From positions 240,863 through 304,862 of the forward strand of contig NZ_JANUGV010000006.1 in assembly GCF_024753215.1 (NCBI RefSeq): a stretch of DNA of 64,000 bases, given 5' to 3'. The position numbers were made by a program, and so were the translations under genes. Below the pieces are notes generated by a model that saw only the letters and a list, made by a program, of their open reading frames with translations, was not told the DNA's origin and did not search any database. Numbering within the stretch: the stretch's first letter is position 1; every line of letters begins with the position of its first letter. This DNA comes from Massilia solisilvae. GTDB taxonomy: Bacteria > Pseudomonadota > Gammaproteobacteria > Burkholderiales > Burkholderiaceae_D. Of the stretch, positions 1-8,804 are shown piece by piece.

Positions 1-1330
1 CGAAGCTGTGCAGGGCAGGCAGGATCGCCAGCACGTACAGCGCCGACACCGGCACCGACCACAGGGTGAAGCGCAAGAAGCTCTTGATGAACGGGACCGG
101 GTCGTCCTGCGTCGAAAAGAAGCAGCACATCACGGCCGCGAACATCGGCACCACCGAACCGGACGGCCAGCCGGTGAGGATCCAGAACGCGCAGCCGGCC
201 AGCACGCCGATCACCGCGCCCAGCGCGGACATCGCGGCCATGCCGTGGTCCAGGTGCAGCGCGGCCGAGCCGGCCGGGCGCACGTCGCGCGCGGCCGCCG
301 GCAACTCGCCATGCGCGCCCGCGTCGATGTGGCCGCGCAGCGCCTGCACCGCCGCGCACTGGTCGATCAGCGCCCGCAGGCGCGCGGCCAGGTTCACCTC
401 GACCAGCTCCTGCCAGCCGGAATGCGGACCGATCGCCGGCGTCAGCGCGTCGATCTGCGCGCGCAGCGCCACCTCGCGGCCGGGCTCGGCCTGGCCGCGG
501 TGGGCGCCGGTCCATGTGCGGATATCGTCGAGCAGCGCGTTCCAGCGCAGCGACACGCCCCCCGCGCCGAGCTCGCGCAGCGCCAGCAAGCGATCCTCGA
601 TGGCGGACAGCAGCGGCACCATGGTCGCCAGGCGGTCCTGCAGCGCGTGGATCGCATTCGACGTCCAGCGCAGGTGCGAGGTGTCGAACGGCAGATGGGT
701 GGACATCATGCGCAGCTCGGTGATGTCGGCGGCCAGCTTGCGCCGGTCCTGCGCGCTGCGCTCGTCGCCGTTGGGAGAGAGCGCGTCCGAGATCCAGTGC
801 TGCGCGTCGCGCAGCGCGTGGTCCAGGCGCGACAGCAGCACCGGCGCAAAGCTCTGCGGGAACACCAGCGTGTGGATCAGCGTGGCGCAACCCAGGCCCA
901 GCAGGATTTCCTCGACCCGCGCCAGGCCCACGTCGAAGATCGTCTCCGGCCGGTCCACCGCCGGGAACGCGATCAGCGCGCAGGTGTACCCGGCCAGCAT
1001 CACCACGTACGAGCGTGGCGTGCGGTCCAGCAGCGAGATGTACAGGCACCCCGCCACCCACAGCGCAATGCCAAGCGACAGCAGCTCGGGCGAATCGACC
1101 AGGTTCGGCACCAGCACCACCGCGCCGAGCGCGCCCAGAAAGGTGCCGGCCAGGCGAAAAATCGCTTTCGATCGCGTGGGCCCGGCGAACGGCGCGGACA
1201 CGATATACGCGGTCATCATCGACCAGAACGGGCGCGGCAGGCCGATACGCATCGACACGTACAGCGCAAGCATCGAGGCGGCGAAGCTTTTGACGGAAAA
1301 GAGCGCCTCTTGAAGGGTGGGCGCCCTCAC
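1..1330 (-). CDS. FUSC family aromatic-acid/drug exporter (C-terminus cut by window edge)
   Basis: Inner-membrane protein of the FUSC/AaeB family, which exports aromatic carboxylic acids or drugs. The frame is open from a GTG at 1330 to the window edge, giving 443 codons. Hydrophobic segments cluster near residues 15-160, followed by a long soluble helical stretch and a second hydrophobic cluster near the window edge (FWILTGWPSGSVVPMFAAV, then the region around LYVLAILPALHS). This two-block layout is typical of FUSC proteins. The GTG start overlaps the TGA stop of the marR gene (GTGA), so the pair is probably translationally coupled and the regulator probably controls the exporter. The long plus-strand frames over this region are shadows. 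Substrate is unknown. Confidence 0.85.
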   Translation of the reverse strand, partial: MRAPTLQEALFSVKSFAASMLALYVSMRIGLPRPFWSMMTAYIVSAPFAGPTRSKAIFRLAGTFLGALGAVVLVPNLVDSPELLSLGIALWVAGCLYISLLDRTPRSYVVMLAGYTCALIAFPAVDRPETIFDVGLARVEEILLGLGCATLIHTLVFPQSFAPVLLSRLDHALRDAQHWISDALSPNGDERSAQDRRKLAADITELRMMSTHLPFDTSHLRWTSNAIHALQDRLATMVPLLSAIEDRLLALRELGAGGVSLRWNALLDDIRTWTGAHRGQAEPGREVALRAQIDALTPAIGPHSGWQELVEVNLAARLRALIDQCAAVQALRGHIDAGAHGELPAAARDVRPAGSAALHLDHGMAAMSALGAVIGVLAGCAFWILTGWPSGSVVPMFAAVMCCFFSTQDDPVPFIKSFLRFTLWSVPVSALYVLAILPALHSF

Positions 1331-1794
1331 GCGGCCTTGCGCCCGCAGGCGTGGTGGGTGGCGATGGCGGCCGACAGGCCGTGCAGCACGCGCAGGCAGG
1401 CTTGCACGTCCTCCTCGGCCACGCCGGCGAACAGCTGGCGGCGGAACGGCACCAGCGCCTCTTCCATCGCGGCGGCGCGGCGCTTGCCTTCCTCGGTGAG
1501 GTGCAGCGTCTTGGCCCGGCGGTCGTGCGCATCTTCGCGGCGCTCGACCAGGCCGCTGTCGACCAGCTGGTCGGTCACGCGCACCAGCGACGGCGCCTCG
1601 ACCCCCAGCAAGTCGGCCAGCACGCCGCAGCGCACGCCTTCGCCCATGCGGCCCATCAGCAGCACCGGCAGCCCGGTCGCCTGCGACAGGCTGTATTCGG
1701 CCGCCACCTTGTCGACGGCGGCGCGGTAGGCGCGCGCGACCGGCCCCAGGGAAGAGGCGAGGGTCATCAGGCTCTGGTCGTAAGGAGTCGGCAT
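1327..1794 (-). CDS. MarR family transcriptional regulator
   Basis: A 155-residue winged-helix repressor of the MarR family. The recognition helix and wing are visible around residues 65-105: LADLLGVEAPSLVRVTDQL followed by the conserved wing DAHDRRAKTLHLTEEG (the D-x-R-D/A-x-R-x-x-x-L-T-x-x-G pattern). Length matches the family. The stop overlaps the GTG start of the FUSC exporter, so the two form an operon; MarR proteins beside aromatic-acid exporters usually sense the exported compound. The start ATG at 1794 faces the intergenic region before the contractile injection locus, where its operator would be expected. Confidence 0.93.
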   Translation of the reverse strand: MPTPYDQSLMTLASSLGPVARAYRAAVDKVAAEYSLSQATGLPVLLMGRMGEGVRCGVLADLLGVEAPSLVRVTDQLVDSGLVERREDAHDRRAKTLHLTEEGKRRAAAMEEALVPFRRQLFAGVAEEDVQACLRVLHGLSAAIATHHACGRKAA

Positions 1795-1934
1795 CCGCGA
1801 TCGTCAATATTCGTTAGAGTTCGAAAGTTTAGCATCCTAAGTAATTTCCCTCAAGTAGGACTTATCCTACGTCAAGGATGGCAGTGATATACTGGCAAGT
1901 TTTTTTGACGCGAAACGCGCTCTGCAAATAGAAA

Positions 1935-1968
1935 AAATATGCCGTTTGAATGCCCATTCGGCATATTT
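1935..1968. promoter_or_regulatory. Inverted repeat in the marR-eCIS intergenic region
   Basis: Perfect 10-bp inverted repeat AAATATGCCG (1935-1944) and CGGCATATTT (1959-1968) with a 14-base spacer. Read on the minus strand it is followed by a T-run, so it could act as an RNA hairpin; as DNA it could be an operator. It lies in the 334-base AT-richer gap (1795-2128) between divergent marR and the first eCIS gene. No gene is supported in that gap. Confidence 0.45.
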
Positions 1969-2013
1969 CATGCTCGCCGGGTTTTTTGTAACGACGTCCT
2001 GAAAGAATATGCC

Positions 2014-2025
2014 AGAAACGTTTCT
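2014..2025. promoter_or_regulatory. Candidate operator palindrome upstream of the eCIS operon
   Basis: Perfect 12-bp palindrome AGAAACGTTTCT about 105 bases before the first eCIS start codon. A GAAAGAATATGCC stretch just upstream repeats the ATATGCC half of the 1935-1968 inverted repeat. The centre GAAACGTTTC resembles operators of several helix-turn-helix families. Function is inference. Confidence 0.4.
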
Positions 2026-2128
2026 TTCGTGATATTGTCACCGCCAGTTCTCCCATCCATCTAATCTATCGGGTCGGCCCCGATAATTGCGGCAAGGTAG
2101 CGAGCGCGTTGTGCGATAGGACAGGCAG

Positions 2129-2695
2129 ATGATTGATGTGTCGTTGGGCTACGTCAGGAAGGTTCTGGACCAATATCTGGTGTCTTATCTGGACGCCGCC
2201 CCGGGCATCGTCGTGATGGATAACCTGTCGGGTTCGGATTCGCCCGAACCGCAAAAGAATCGCAACCGGGTGGTGCTGACGCTGGTGAATCTCGAGTACG
2301 AGACCAACAAGCAATTCTCCGGCGGCACCCGCCGCGAGGGCGACCGCTCGATCCAGGTCAATCCGGCCGTTCGTTTTAATCTCGATATTCTCGTTTCCGC
2401 GAATTTCGACGATTATGGGGAATCACTTAAATTCCTGAGTGCGGTAATCGGCTATTTCCAGGAAAATCTCGCTTTTACCCGATCCTCCAATCCGGAAATG
2501 CCGGAGGGGATTTCGGCGCTGAAGTTCGAGATTGAAAATTCCCCGTCCGAGAAAATGCACAACCTGTGGACCGCCCTCGGCACCAGCTACGTGCCGTCGA
2601 TCGTCTACAAGATCAGGCACGTCAGCATGCAATCCGGCCAGGTCAAGGGCAGTGTTCCCTCGGTGCAGGACTATACCGCCTCGTCGCAGCCATGA
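2129..2695 (+). CDS. DUF4255 (Pvc16/Afp16-type) cap protein of the eCIS
   Basis: 188-residue protein of the DUF4255 family, which in Afp and PVC particles sits at the distal end of the tube-sheath and ends polymerisation (Afp16/Pvc16). The diagnostic N-terminal pattern is present: MIDVSLGYVRKVLDQYL, then RNRVVLTLVNLEYE, then the PAVRFNLDILVSANFDDY strand pair and the conserved LKFLSAVIGYFQEN helix. It opens the cluster; an AGGACAGGCAG stretch lies just before the ATG. Its TGA overlaps the ATG of the next gene, so the two are coupled. Base composition is more AT-rich than the later eCIS genes. Confidence 0.88.
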   Translation: MIDVSLGYVRKVLDQYLVSYLDAAPGIVVMDNLSGSDSPEPQKNRNRVVLTLVNLEYETNKQFSGGTRREGDRSIQVNPAVRFNLDILVSANFDDYGESLKFLSAVIGYFQENLAFTRSSNPEMPEGISALKFEIENSPSEKMHNLWTALGTSYVPSIVYKIRHVSMQSGQVKGSVPSVQDYTASSQP

Positions 2696-3507
2696 CCGCC
2701 TGCCTCTTCCAGCTCAAGATATCGCATGGCTATTTTGCCAGCGGCATGCTGGAGGGCTGGACATTGGCGCCGGACCCGGCCACCCGGGCGATCCTCCAGC
2801 GCTACGGCCTGGTGCCGGGCCTGCGCGACGGGGTGTTTGCGCTGACCACGTTCCAATCGGACCCCGTGGCGCTGGTGCGCTTCCTGAACGACCAGCTGGA
2901 CGGGGCGCCGCTGGTGTTCTGGCTCGGTTGCGACCAGCAGCAATTCCTCACCGTGACCGAGCTGCCGCTCGACTGGGCCGGCCAACTCGACCTGAGCAGC
3001 AAATCCTGCACGCACGAGGCGGGCGAATGGCGTCTTGCACCCGTACCCGGAGCGCGTACCGTCCAGCGCGATGGCGTGGCGGGGGTGCTGTCGGTGTACA
3101 TGGACGACCTGCTGGCGATGGGCGGCCAGGACGTCGTGTTCAGCGCCGGGTTCGCCGCTCGCCAGGTCCATTGGGTGTATTACCTGGTCAATCGCGGCCA
3201 GACTCGCCTGGACGATCCCGCGATCGGCAAAAACGGCTTTGTTTTCGCCGGCCCGCAGCCCGCAATATTGCCCGACGGCGAAAAGGCGATGTGTTTTGAT
3301 TCAGGCGATACCGCTTTCCCCTTGCAGCAAAAGCCGACGGTCATGTTCGATTTGGTGGCAAAGCCCCCCGGGATTTCAGTGGATAACGGCGACAACGCGG
3401 AATATTGCGTAATAAAGGGATTGCCGGTCCCGGGCGGAAACCAGCTGGAAGTGCGAAAAGGCGGCAGTGCCCCGTACGTTTTTTGTGCGATGCATGTTTA
3501 TTTGTAG
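2692..3507 (+). CDS. Unrecognised eCIS-operon protein, 271 aa
   Basis: Start chosen at ATG 2692 because it overlaps the TGA of the DUF4255 gene (ATGA); a longer frame from 2566 would overlap that gene by 130 bases. No signal peptide or membrane segment is evident. The sequence alternates short hydrophobic strands and loops and suggests a beta-rich soluble protein (for example VQRDGVAGVLSVYMDDLLAM and VHWVYYLVNRGQTRL). I do not recognise the family. Its place between cap and sheath, with tight coupling, suggests a structural or assembly role in the particle rather than a cargo. The 3' half carries AT-richer codons. Confidence 0.75.
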   Translation: MTACLFQLKISHGYFASGMLEGWTLAPDPATRAILQRYGLVPGLRDGVFALTTFQSDPVALVRFLNDQLDGAPLVFWLGCDQQQFLTVTELPLDWAGQLDLSSKSCTHEAGEWRLAPVPGARTVQRDGVAGVLSVYMDDLLAMGGQDVVFSAGFAARQVHWVYYLVNRGQTRLDDPAIGKNGFVFAGPQPAILPDGEKAMCFDSGDTAFPLQQKPTVMFDLVAKPPGISVDNGDNAEYCVIKGLPVPGGNQLEVRKGGSAPYVFCAMHVYL

Positions 3508-3561
3508 GCGGATTAGCAGACGGGAATAAGAAATTAATATCTAACCAAAACAGGGTGATCG

Positions 3562-5139
3562 ATGGCTACCTATGCAACTCCCGGAGTTTATATTAACGAG
3601 GTTAATGCCTTTCCCAATTCAGTCGTGCCGATAGCCACGGCGGTTCCGGCTTTTATCGGCTATACCCCGAAGGCTGAATACCAGGGAAAATCATTACGCA
3701 ATAAACCGCAGAAGATCACCTCATTCGCCGATTTCCAGGCGATGTTCATGCTGGATAATCCGCCACCCCCGGCCGATCCTGCCCGGCAATACAGCCCCGA
3801 GTATTACCTGGTGGCGCAGGCCCAGGAGCCCGCGGTCGGCAATTACATGACGATCAACGGGCAGTATTACTCGGTCCTGCCCGACCCCAACACGATTTAT
3901 CACCTTTACAACAGCATCCGCCTGTTCTTCCAGAACGGCGGCGGCGACGCCTACATCGTCTCGGTCGGGGGTTACGGCGCGGCCAGCAAGAAGCCGCTGA
4001 CCGATCCCACCGCCCGCCCGGTCAACCCCAACGTGCAGCTGGCCGACCTGCAGCGCGGCCTGGCCCTGCTGAAGAACGAGCAGGAGCCGACGATGTACAT
4101 CTGCCCGGAAGCGACTTTGCTCGCGCCGGCGGACAACCAGACGCTGATGCAGGGCATGCTGCTGCAGGCCGAAGAGATGCAGACGGCCGTCTGCCTGTTC
4201 GACGTGATCGGGGGCGCCAACCCGGACCCGATCATGTACACCCAGGACATCGAGAACTTCCGCAACAGCACCGGCAACAACGGCCTGAAGTTCGGCACCT
4301 GCTATTACCCCTTCATCGGCACGACCATCATGCAGTCGTCCGATATCGACTTCACCAACCTGTTCGGCGGTGACACCAAGCAGCTGGCGGCCTTCATCAA
4401 TCCGCCCTCCGCGCCCAACGCCGACGTGGCCACGATCCTGGGGCAGATCCAGAATCCGCCGGCCAACCCGCTTTCCAACAGCCAGCTGCAGGCGGCGCTG
4501 CTGACCGCCAGCCAGACCTACTCGCAGATCATCAAGCATGTGCTCGAGACCGCCAACCTGCTGCCGCCCAGCGGCGCCATGGCGGGGGTGTACGCGGTCA
4601 ATGACAACCAGAACGGCGTGTGGAACGCCCCGGCCAACACCAGCATCGTGGGCGCGGTGAGCCTGCCGATCCGGCTCACCGACACCCAGCAGGAAAACCT
4701 GAACATCGACGCCGTCTCCGGCAAGTCGGTCAATGCGATCCGCTTCTTCAACGGCCAGGGCATCCTGGTCTGGGGCGCGCGCACGTTGGACGGCAACAGC
4801 CAGGACTGGCGCTATGTCTCGGTGCGCCGGACCATGACCTTCATCGAACAGTCGGTCAAGCTGGCCGCGCGCGCCTACGTGTTCGAGCCGAACAACGCCA
4901 ATACCTGGGCCGCGGTCAAGAGCATGATCAGCAGCTTCCTGACCACGGTGTGGAAGGAGGGCGGGCTGCAGGGCGCTTCCCCGGCCGATGCCTTCCAGGT
5001 GTCGGTTGGCCTGGGCAGCACGATGACGGCCGACGACCTGCTCGACGGCTACATGCGGGTGACGGTGCTGGTGGCGGTGGTGAGGCCGGCCGAATTCCTG
5101 GTCCTCACCTTCCAACAGCAGCAAGCCAAATCCGGCTGA
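3562..5139 (+). CDS. Contractile sheath protein of the eCIS (phage tail sheath family)
   Basis: 525-residue phage tail sheath family protein. It forms the outer sheath whose contraction drives the inner tube into the target. The N-terminus ATYATPGVYINEVNAFP is the classic sheath signature (tPGVYi-E), followed by VPAFIGYTPKAE. The C-terminal domain contains SVRRTMTFIEQSVKLAARAY and the YMRVTVLVAVVRPAEFLVLTF strand pair, which in known sheaths makes the inter-subunit handshake. Only one sheath gene is present, whereas Afp and PVC have two or three paralogues. Gap of 54 bases to the preceding gene. Confidence 0.95.
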   Translation: MATYATPGVYINEVNAFPNSVVPIATAVPAFIGYTPKAEYQGKSLRNKPQKITSFADFQAMFMLDNPPPPADPARQYSPEYYLVAQAQEPAVGNYMTINGQYYSVLPDPNTIYHLYNSIRLFFQNGGGDAYIVSVGGYGAASKKPLTDPTARPVNPNVQLADLQRGLALLKNEQEPTMYICPEATLLAPADNQTLMQGMLLQAEEMQTAVCLFDVIGGANPDPIMYTQDIENFRNSTGNNGLKFGTCYYPFIGTTIMQSSDIDFTNLFGGDTKQLAAFINPPSAPNADVATILGQIQNPPANPLSNSQLQAALLTASQTYSQIIKHVLETANLLPPSGAMAGVYAVNDNQNGVWNAPANTSIVGAVSLPIRLTDTQQENLNIDAVSGKSVNAIRFFNGQGILVWGARTLDGNSQDWRYVSVRRTMTFIEQSVKLAARAYVFEPNNANTWAAVKSMISSFLTTVWKEGGLQGASPADAFQVSVGLGSTMTADDLLDGYMRVTVLVAVVRPAEFLVLTFQQQQAKSG

Positions 5140-5198
5140 TCCGGCCCGATCCGGCGTTCCCATTGAATCCGTAGAACCCTATAGCTGAGAGGACCACC

Positions 5199-5666
5199 AT
5201 GGCAGATGATGGAAGCAAGGAAGGCGCAACCTGGCCGATGCCCAAATTCCGTTTCGAAGTCGACTTCGGAACGCAGCTGAAACAGATCGCATTCCAGGAA
5301 GTGTCGGGAATGGACAAGGAAGTGCAGGTCATCGAATACCGGCACAGCAACAACCCGCTGTTCTCGACGATCAAGATGCCGGGCATCGCGAAATACGGCA
5401 ACGTCACCATGAAACGGGGCGTGTTCGTCAACGACAACACGTTCTGGAAGTGGATGGACGAAATCAAGATGAACGTGGTCGCGCGCCGCACCGTCCTGAT
5501 CAAGTTGCTGGACGAGGCGGGCGAGGTGACCATGCAGTGGCAGCTGAACAATGCGTGGCCGACCAAGATCACCGGCACCGACCTCAAGTCGGACGGCAAC
5601 GAGGTCGCCGTGGACACGATCGAAATCGCGCATGAACAGCTGATCATCACGAATGGCAAGTCCTGA
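5199..5666 (+). CDS. Inner tube protein 1 of the eCIS (Afp1/Pvc1 type)
   Basis: 155-residue phage tail tube family protein (T4 gp19-like). Signature features are FRFEVDFG near residue 24, IAFQEVSGMDKEVQVIEYRH, the P-G-IAKYGNVTMKRGVF motif and W-x-L-x-NAWPTKITG near the C-terminus. These proteins stack as hexamers to form the tube that is fired through the sheath. RBS GAGAGGACCACC lies before the ATG. It overlaps the second tube gene by 14 bases. Confidence 0.95.
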   Translation: MADDGSKEGATWPMPKFRFEVDFGTQLKQIAFQEVSGMDKEVQVIEYRHSNNPLFSTIKMPGIAKYGNVTMKRGVFVNDNTFWKWMDEIKMNVVARRTVLIKLLDEAGEVTMQWQLNNAWPTKITGTDLKSDGNEVAVDTIEIAHEQLIITNGKS

Positions 5667-6153
5667 CCTGCTCACCAGCTTTTATTTCAGTGTGAAGGTC
5701 ACCGGGAAAAGCAGCGCCAACGACGCTGCTTTCCAGGAGGCTTCCGGCCTGGGCAAGGAGATCAAGACCGAGGATGTCGGGAGCGGCGGCGAAAACCGCT
5801 TCCGCTACCGGCTCCCGGCCGGCACCAGCTACCAGAACCTGGTGTTGAAGCGGGGCGTGGTGCTGGCCGATTCGCCCTTGATCGAGTGGTGCCAGATGAC
5901 GCTCGATGGCGGGCTGGGCAAGCCGGTCGAAACCCACGACGTCCTCGTCAGCCTGCTTAACGAAAAAGGCCAGACCTGCATCAGCTGGACCTTCGCCAAG
6001 GCCTATCCGGTGAAATGGCAAATGAGCGACCTGAAGTCGCAGGAAAGCAGCATTCTGGTGGAAACGATCGAGTTTGCGTACCGCTATTTCGAGGTGGATG
6101 ACAGCCGCGACAACGAGTACGCCGGCGTGGCCGCCCTTTTTGGAGATGAGTGA
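5653..6153 (+). CDS. Tube-initiator / second tube protein of the eCIS (Afp5/Pvc5 type)
   Basis: 166-residue paralogue of the tube protein just upstream, with the same landmarks: FYFSVKVTG, AAFQEASGLGKEI, NLVLKRGVVL and W-TFAKAYPVKWQMSDLKS. In Afp and PVC such second tube proteins make the tube layer adjacent to the baseplate. The ATG overlaps the end of the first tube gene by 14 bases, and its TGA is followed after one base by the next ATG. Confidence 0.9.
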   Translation: MASPDLLTSFYFSVKVTGKSSANDAAFQEASGLGKEIKTEDVGSGGENRFRYRLPAGTSYQNLVLKRGVVLADSPLIEWCQMTLDGGLGKPVETHDVLVSLLNEKGQTCISWTFAKAYPVKWQMSDLKSQESSILVETIEFAYRYFEVDDSRDNEYAGVAALFGDE

Positions 6154-6154
6154 G

Positions 6155-6322
6155 ATGCCTGTCGAAATCCGCGAACTGGTCATCCAGACCAATATCGTCA
6201 GCCCGGCCCGGACCCAGGAGGCGCCGGGCAGCGACCAGCTCGCCCTGTTGAAGCAGCAGATCGTGCAGGAATGCCTGAAAGCGATCAAGGACAAGGCGCC
6301 GAGGAACGGACTGGACCGCTAA
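6155..6322 (+). CDS. DUF5908 small protein (Pvc6-position)
   Basis: 55-residue protein starting MPVEIRELVIQTNI, the typical start of the DUF5908 family found between tube and LysM genes in eCIS loci. The C-terminal half is a predicted helix, LLKQQIVQECLKAIKDKA. Start chosen at ATG 6155, directly after the TGA of the second tube gene and behind GGAGATGAG; the longer frame from 6074 would run inside that gene. Exact role is not established; position equals that of Afp6/Pvc6. Confidence 0.85.
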   Translation: MPVEIRELVIQTNIVSPARTQEAPGSDQLALLKQQIVQECLKAIKDKAPRNGLDR

Positions 6323-6337
6323 GGACACGGGCGCCAC

Positions 6338-7015
6338 ATGGGCAACATGAAAATTGTCGCGTACACCGACGAGAAATTCACCAGCACGCTGGCCGGCGGC
6401 GAGTATGAGGTCATGCTCAACCCCGAAAAGCTGCAATGGGGCCGCAGCATCCAGTACAACGAAGACGCGGCGGTGGACACCAGCGCCCCCGCGACCAAAT
6501 ACAACAAGACGCTCAGCGAGAAACTCAGCTTCGAGCTGGTGATCGACTGTACCGGTGTGGTGGACGACACCCGGGTCGACATGCCCACCGAAGTCAAGCA
6601 GCTGTCCAAGGTCATCTACGACTACAACGGCGACATCCACCGCCCCAATTACCTCATCATCAACTGGGGCAGCGGGCTGGCGTTCAAGTGCGTGCTGACC
6701 AGCTTTAACCTGTCCTACACGCTGTTCAAGCCCGACGGCACGCCGCTGCGCGCGCGCGCAGCGCTGGAATTCAGCTCGTACATCGACCTGGCCACGCTCG
6801 CCAAAAAAGAAAAGAAGTCCTCGCCCGACCTGACCCACCTGGTCACCGTGGTCGAGGGCGACAGCTTGCCGGCGATCTCGCAGCGCATCTATCGCTCGCC
6901 CAGCCACTACATCCAGATTGCCCAATACAACGGGCTGGACAAGTTCCGGCGCCTTGCCCCCGGCATGGTGCTGACGGTCCCGCCACTACTTCCCGCAGAG
7001 GCCGACCATGCCTGA
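6338..7015 (+). CDS. CIS tube / LysM hub protein (Afp7/Pvc7 type)
   Basis: 225-residue baseplate-hub adaptor. The first ~165 residues carry the CIS-tube domain (EYEVMLNPEKLQWGRSIQY; KYNKTLSEKLSFELVID; YLIINWGSGLAFKCVL). The C-terminal ~50 residues are a LysM-like module: VTVVEGDSLPAISQRIYRSP, YIQIAQYNGLDKFRRLAPG, LTVPP. In Afp/PVC this protein bridges the tube to the VgrG-like spike. It overlaps the next gene by 8 bases. Confidence 0.9.
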   Translation: MGNMKIVAYTDEKFTSTLAGGEYEVMLNPEKLQWGRSIQYNEDAAVDTSAPATKYNKTLSEKLSFELVIDCTGVVDDTRVDMPTEVKQLSKVIYDYNGDIHRPNYLIINWGSGLAFKCVLTSFNLSYTLFKPDGTPLRARAALEFSSYIDLATLAKKEKKSSPDLTHLVTVVEGDSLPAISQRIYRSPSHYIQIAQYNGLDKFRRLAPGMVLTVPPLLPAEADHA

Positions 7016-8792
7016 TTCCAAAGCCGGCGGCGTCGTCAGTTACGACATCAAGGTGGGCGGCGCCAGCATTCCCGGCACCTACCTTGTGCATGCGATCCGC
7101 ATCGAACAGGCGGTGAACCGGATCGCCACCGCCACCATCACCGTGCTCGACGGCGACCCGTCGGCCGAGAACTTCGCCATCAGCGCCTCGGCCAACTTCG
7201 TTCCTGGCAACACGATCTCGATCGAGCTTGGCTACGACGGCCAGGACACCGTGGTCTTTTCCGGCATCGTGACCAAGCAAGCGATCCGGGTCATCAATGC
7301 GATGGGGCCGGTGCTCGACATCGAATGCAAGGACCAGGCGGTGAAAATGACCGTGGGCCGCAAGAGCGCCAACTTCAGCAAGAAGACCGATAGCGACGTC
7401 ATCCAGACCCTGATCGGCAATGCCGGTCTGTCGGCCGCCGTCACCGCCACCAGCAACCAGCTGCCCACGCTGGTCCAGTACTACGTGAGTGACTGGGACT
7501 TCATGCTCTCGCGCGCGGAAGTGAACGGCATGCTGGTCACCACGATCAACAACAAGGTCAGCGTGTTCGATCCGACCGCCGACACCACAGCGGCGCTCAC
7601 GCTCACCTATGGCAGCGACATTTTCGACTTCGAAGCCGAGCTCAACGCGCTGACCCAGGTGTCGCAGGTGAAGGCCAGCGCCTGGGACTTCCAGACCCAG
7701 AAGCTGATTTCTGCGCAGGCCGCCAACACGCTGGCCGGGCCCGGCAACCTCTCCAGCAAGACCCTGGCCGGCGTCGTCGGCCTGGCCAGTTACGAGCTGC
7801 AGACCACCGCCACCGAAACCAGCGCGGAACTGACCTCCTGGGCCAAGGCTCAGATGCTCAGGAGCTCGCTGTCCAAGATCACCGGCACGGTGCGCTTCCA
7901 GGGCAGCACCGCCCTGGCGCCGGGCAAGTACGTGACGCTCGACGGGCTCGGCGCGCGCTTTGACGGCGACCATTTCGTGTCCGCCGTGCGCCACGAGGTC
8001 TCGCAAGGAAACTGGGTCACGCAGGCCAGCATCGGCATGGCGCCCACCTGGTTTGCGCAGGAGAACCAGGTCGAAGCGCCCTCGGCGGCCGGCCTGCTGC
8101 CCGGGATACAGGGCCTGTACAACGCCACCGTGCAGAAGATCTACGAAGACGAGGACAACGAGTACCGCATCCTGGTCGAGGTGGCGCTGTTCAACGACAA
8201 CGCCACCGGGCTGTGGGCGCGGCTGGCCAATTTCTATTCGACCAACGGGCAGGGCGTGTTCTTCCTGCCCGAGGTTGGCGACGAGGTGATCCTCGGCTTC
8301 CTGAACCAGGACCCGCGCTATCCGGTCATCCTGGGCAGCATGTACAGCCAGAAGAACAAGACCTACTCGGCCTTCACGCCGAACCAGAAGAACAGCATGA
8401 AGGGCATCGTCAGCAAGAGCGAGCTGCGGGTCATGTTCGACGACGAGAACAAGATCCTGTCGCTGGTCACACCCGCCGGCAACACGCTGGTGCTGGACGA
8501 CCAGGGCAAGCAGGTCGAGCTGAAGGACCAGAACGGCAATTCGATCGTCATGGCCCAGTCCGGCATCACGATCAAGAGCAACGGCAACATCACGGTGGAA
8601 GCCAGCCAGAAGGTCACGATCAAGGGCACCACCGGCATCGACGTGCAAAGTTCCGGCGGCGACGTCAGCACCTCGGGCCTGAACATCAAGGAAGCGGCCC
8701 AGCTCCAGTATTCCGCCAAAGGCAGCGCGACCGCCGAAGTGCAGGGGGGCGCGACGCTGACGCTCAAGGGCGCCATGGTCATGATCAACTAA
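7008..8792 (+). CDS. VgrG-like spike protein of the eCIS (Afp8/Pvc8 type)
   Basis: 594-residue Rhs/Vgr-type baseplate hub and spike. The N-terminal hub resembles gp27 (VHAIRIEQAVNRIATATITV, ISIELGYDGQDTVVFSGIV). An OB-fold gp5-like domain follows around residues 365-450 (LWARLANFYSTNGQGVFFLPEVGDEV, L-PVILGSMYS). The C-terminus is a low-complexity beta-helix (GNTLVLDDQGKQVELKDQNG through AEVQGGATLTLKGAMVMIN), which forms the needle. No toxin extension follows the needle, so the tip function passes to the PAAR gene 12 bases downstream. Confidence 0.93.
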   Translation: MPDSKAGGVVSYDIKVGGASIPGTYLVHAIRIEQAVNRIATATITVLDGDPSAENFAISASANFVPGNTISIELGYDGQDTVVFSGIVTKQAIRVINAMGPVLDIECKDQAVKMTVGRKSANFSKKTDSDVIQTLIGNAGLSAAVTATSNQLPTLVQYYVSDWDFMLSRAEVNGMLVTTINNKVSVFDPTADTTAALTLTYGSDIFDFEAELNALTQVSQVKASAWDFQTQKLISAQAANTLAGPGNLSSKTLAGVVGLASYELQTTATETSAELTSWAKAQMLRSSLSKITGTVRFQGSTALAPGKYVTLDGLGARFDGDHFVSAVRHEVSQGNWVTQASIGMAPTWFAQENQVEAPSAAGLLPGIQGLYNATVQKIYEDEDNEYRILVEVALFNDNATGLWARLANFYSTNGQGVFFLPEVGDEVILGFLNQDPRYPVILGSMYSQKNKTYSAFTPNQKNSMKGIVSKSELRVMFDDENKILSLVTPAGNTLVLDDQGKQVELKDQNGNSIVMAQSGITIKSNGNITVEASQKVTIKGTTGIDVQSSGGDVSTSGLNIKEAAQLQYSAKGSATAEVQGGATLTLKGAMVMIN

Positions 8793-8804
8793 CCGGAACC
8801 GACC

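Noticed and set aside
8..1729. Long plus-strand open frame opposite the FUSC and marR genes
   Set aside because: Arg/His/Gln-rich translation with no domain; it is the GC-rich shadow of two well-supported minus-strand genes.
1862..2056. 64-codon minus-strand frame between marR and the eCIS
   Set aside because: Spans the palindromes of the control region, no RBS or similarity.
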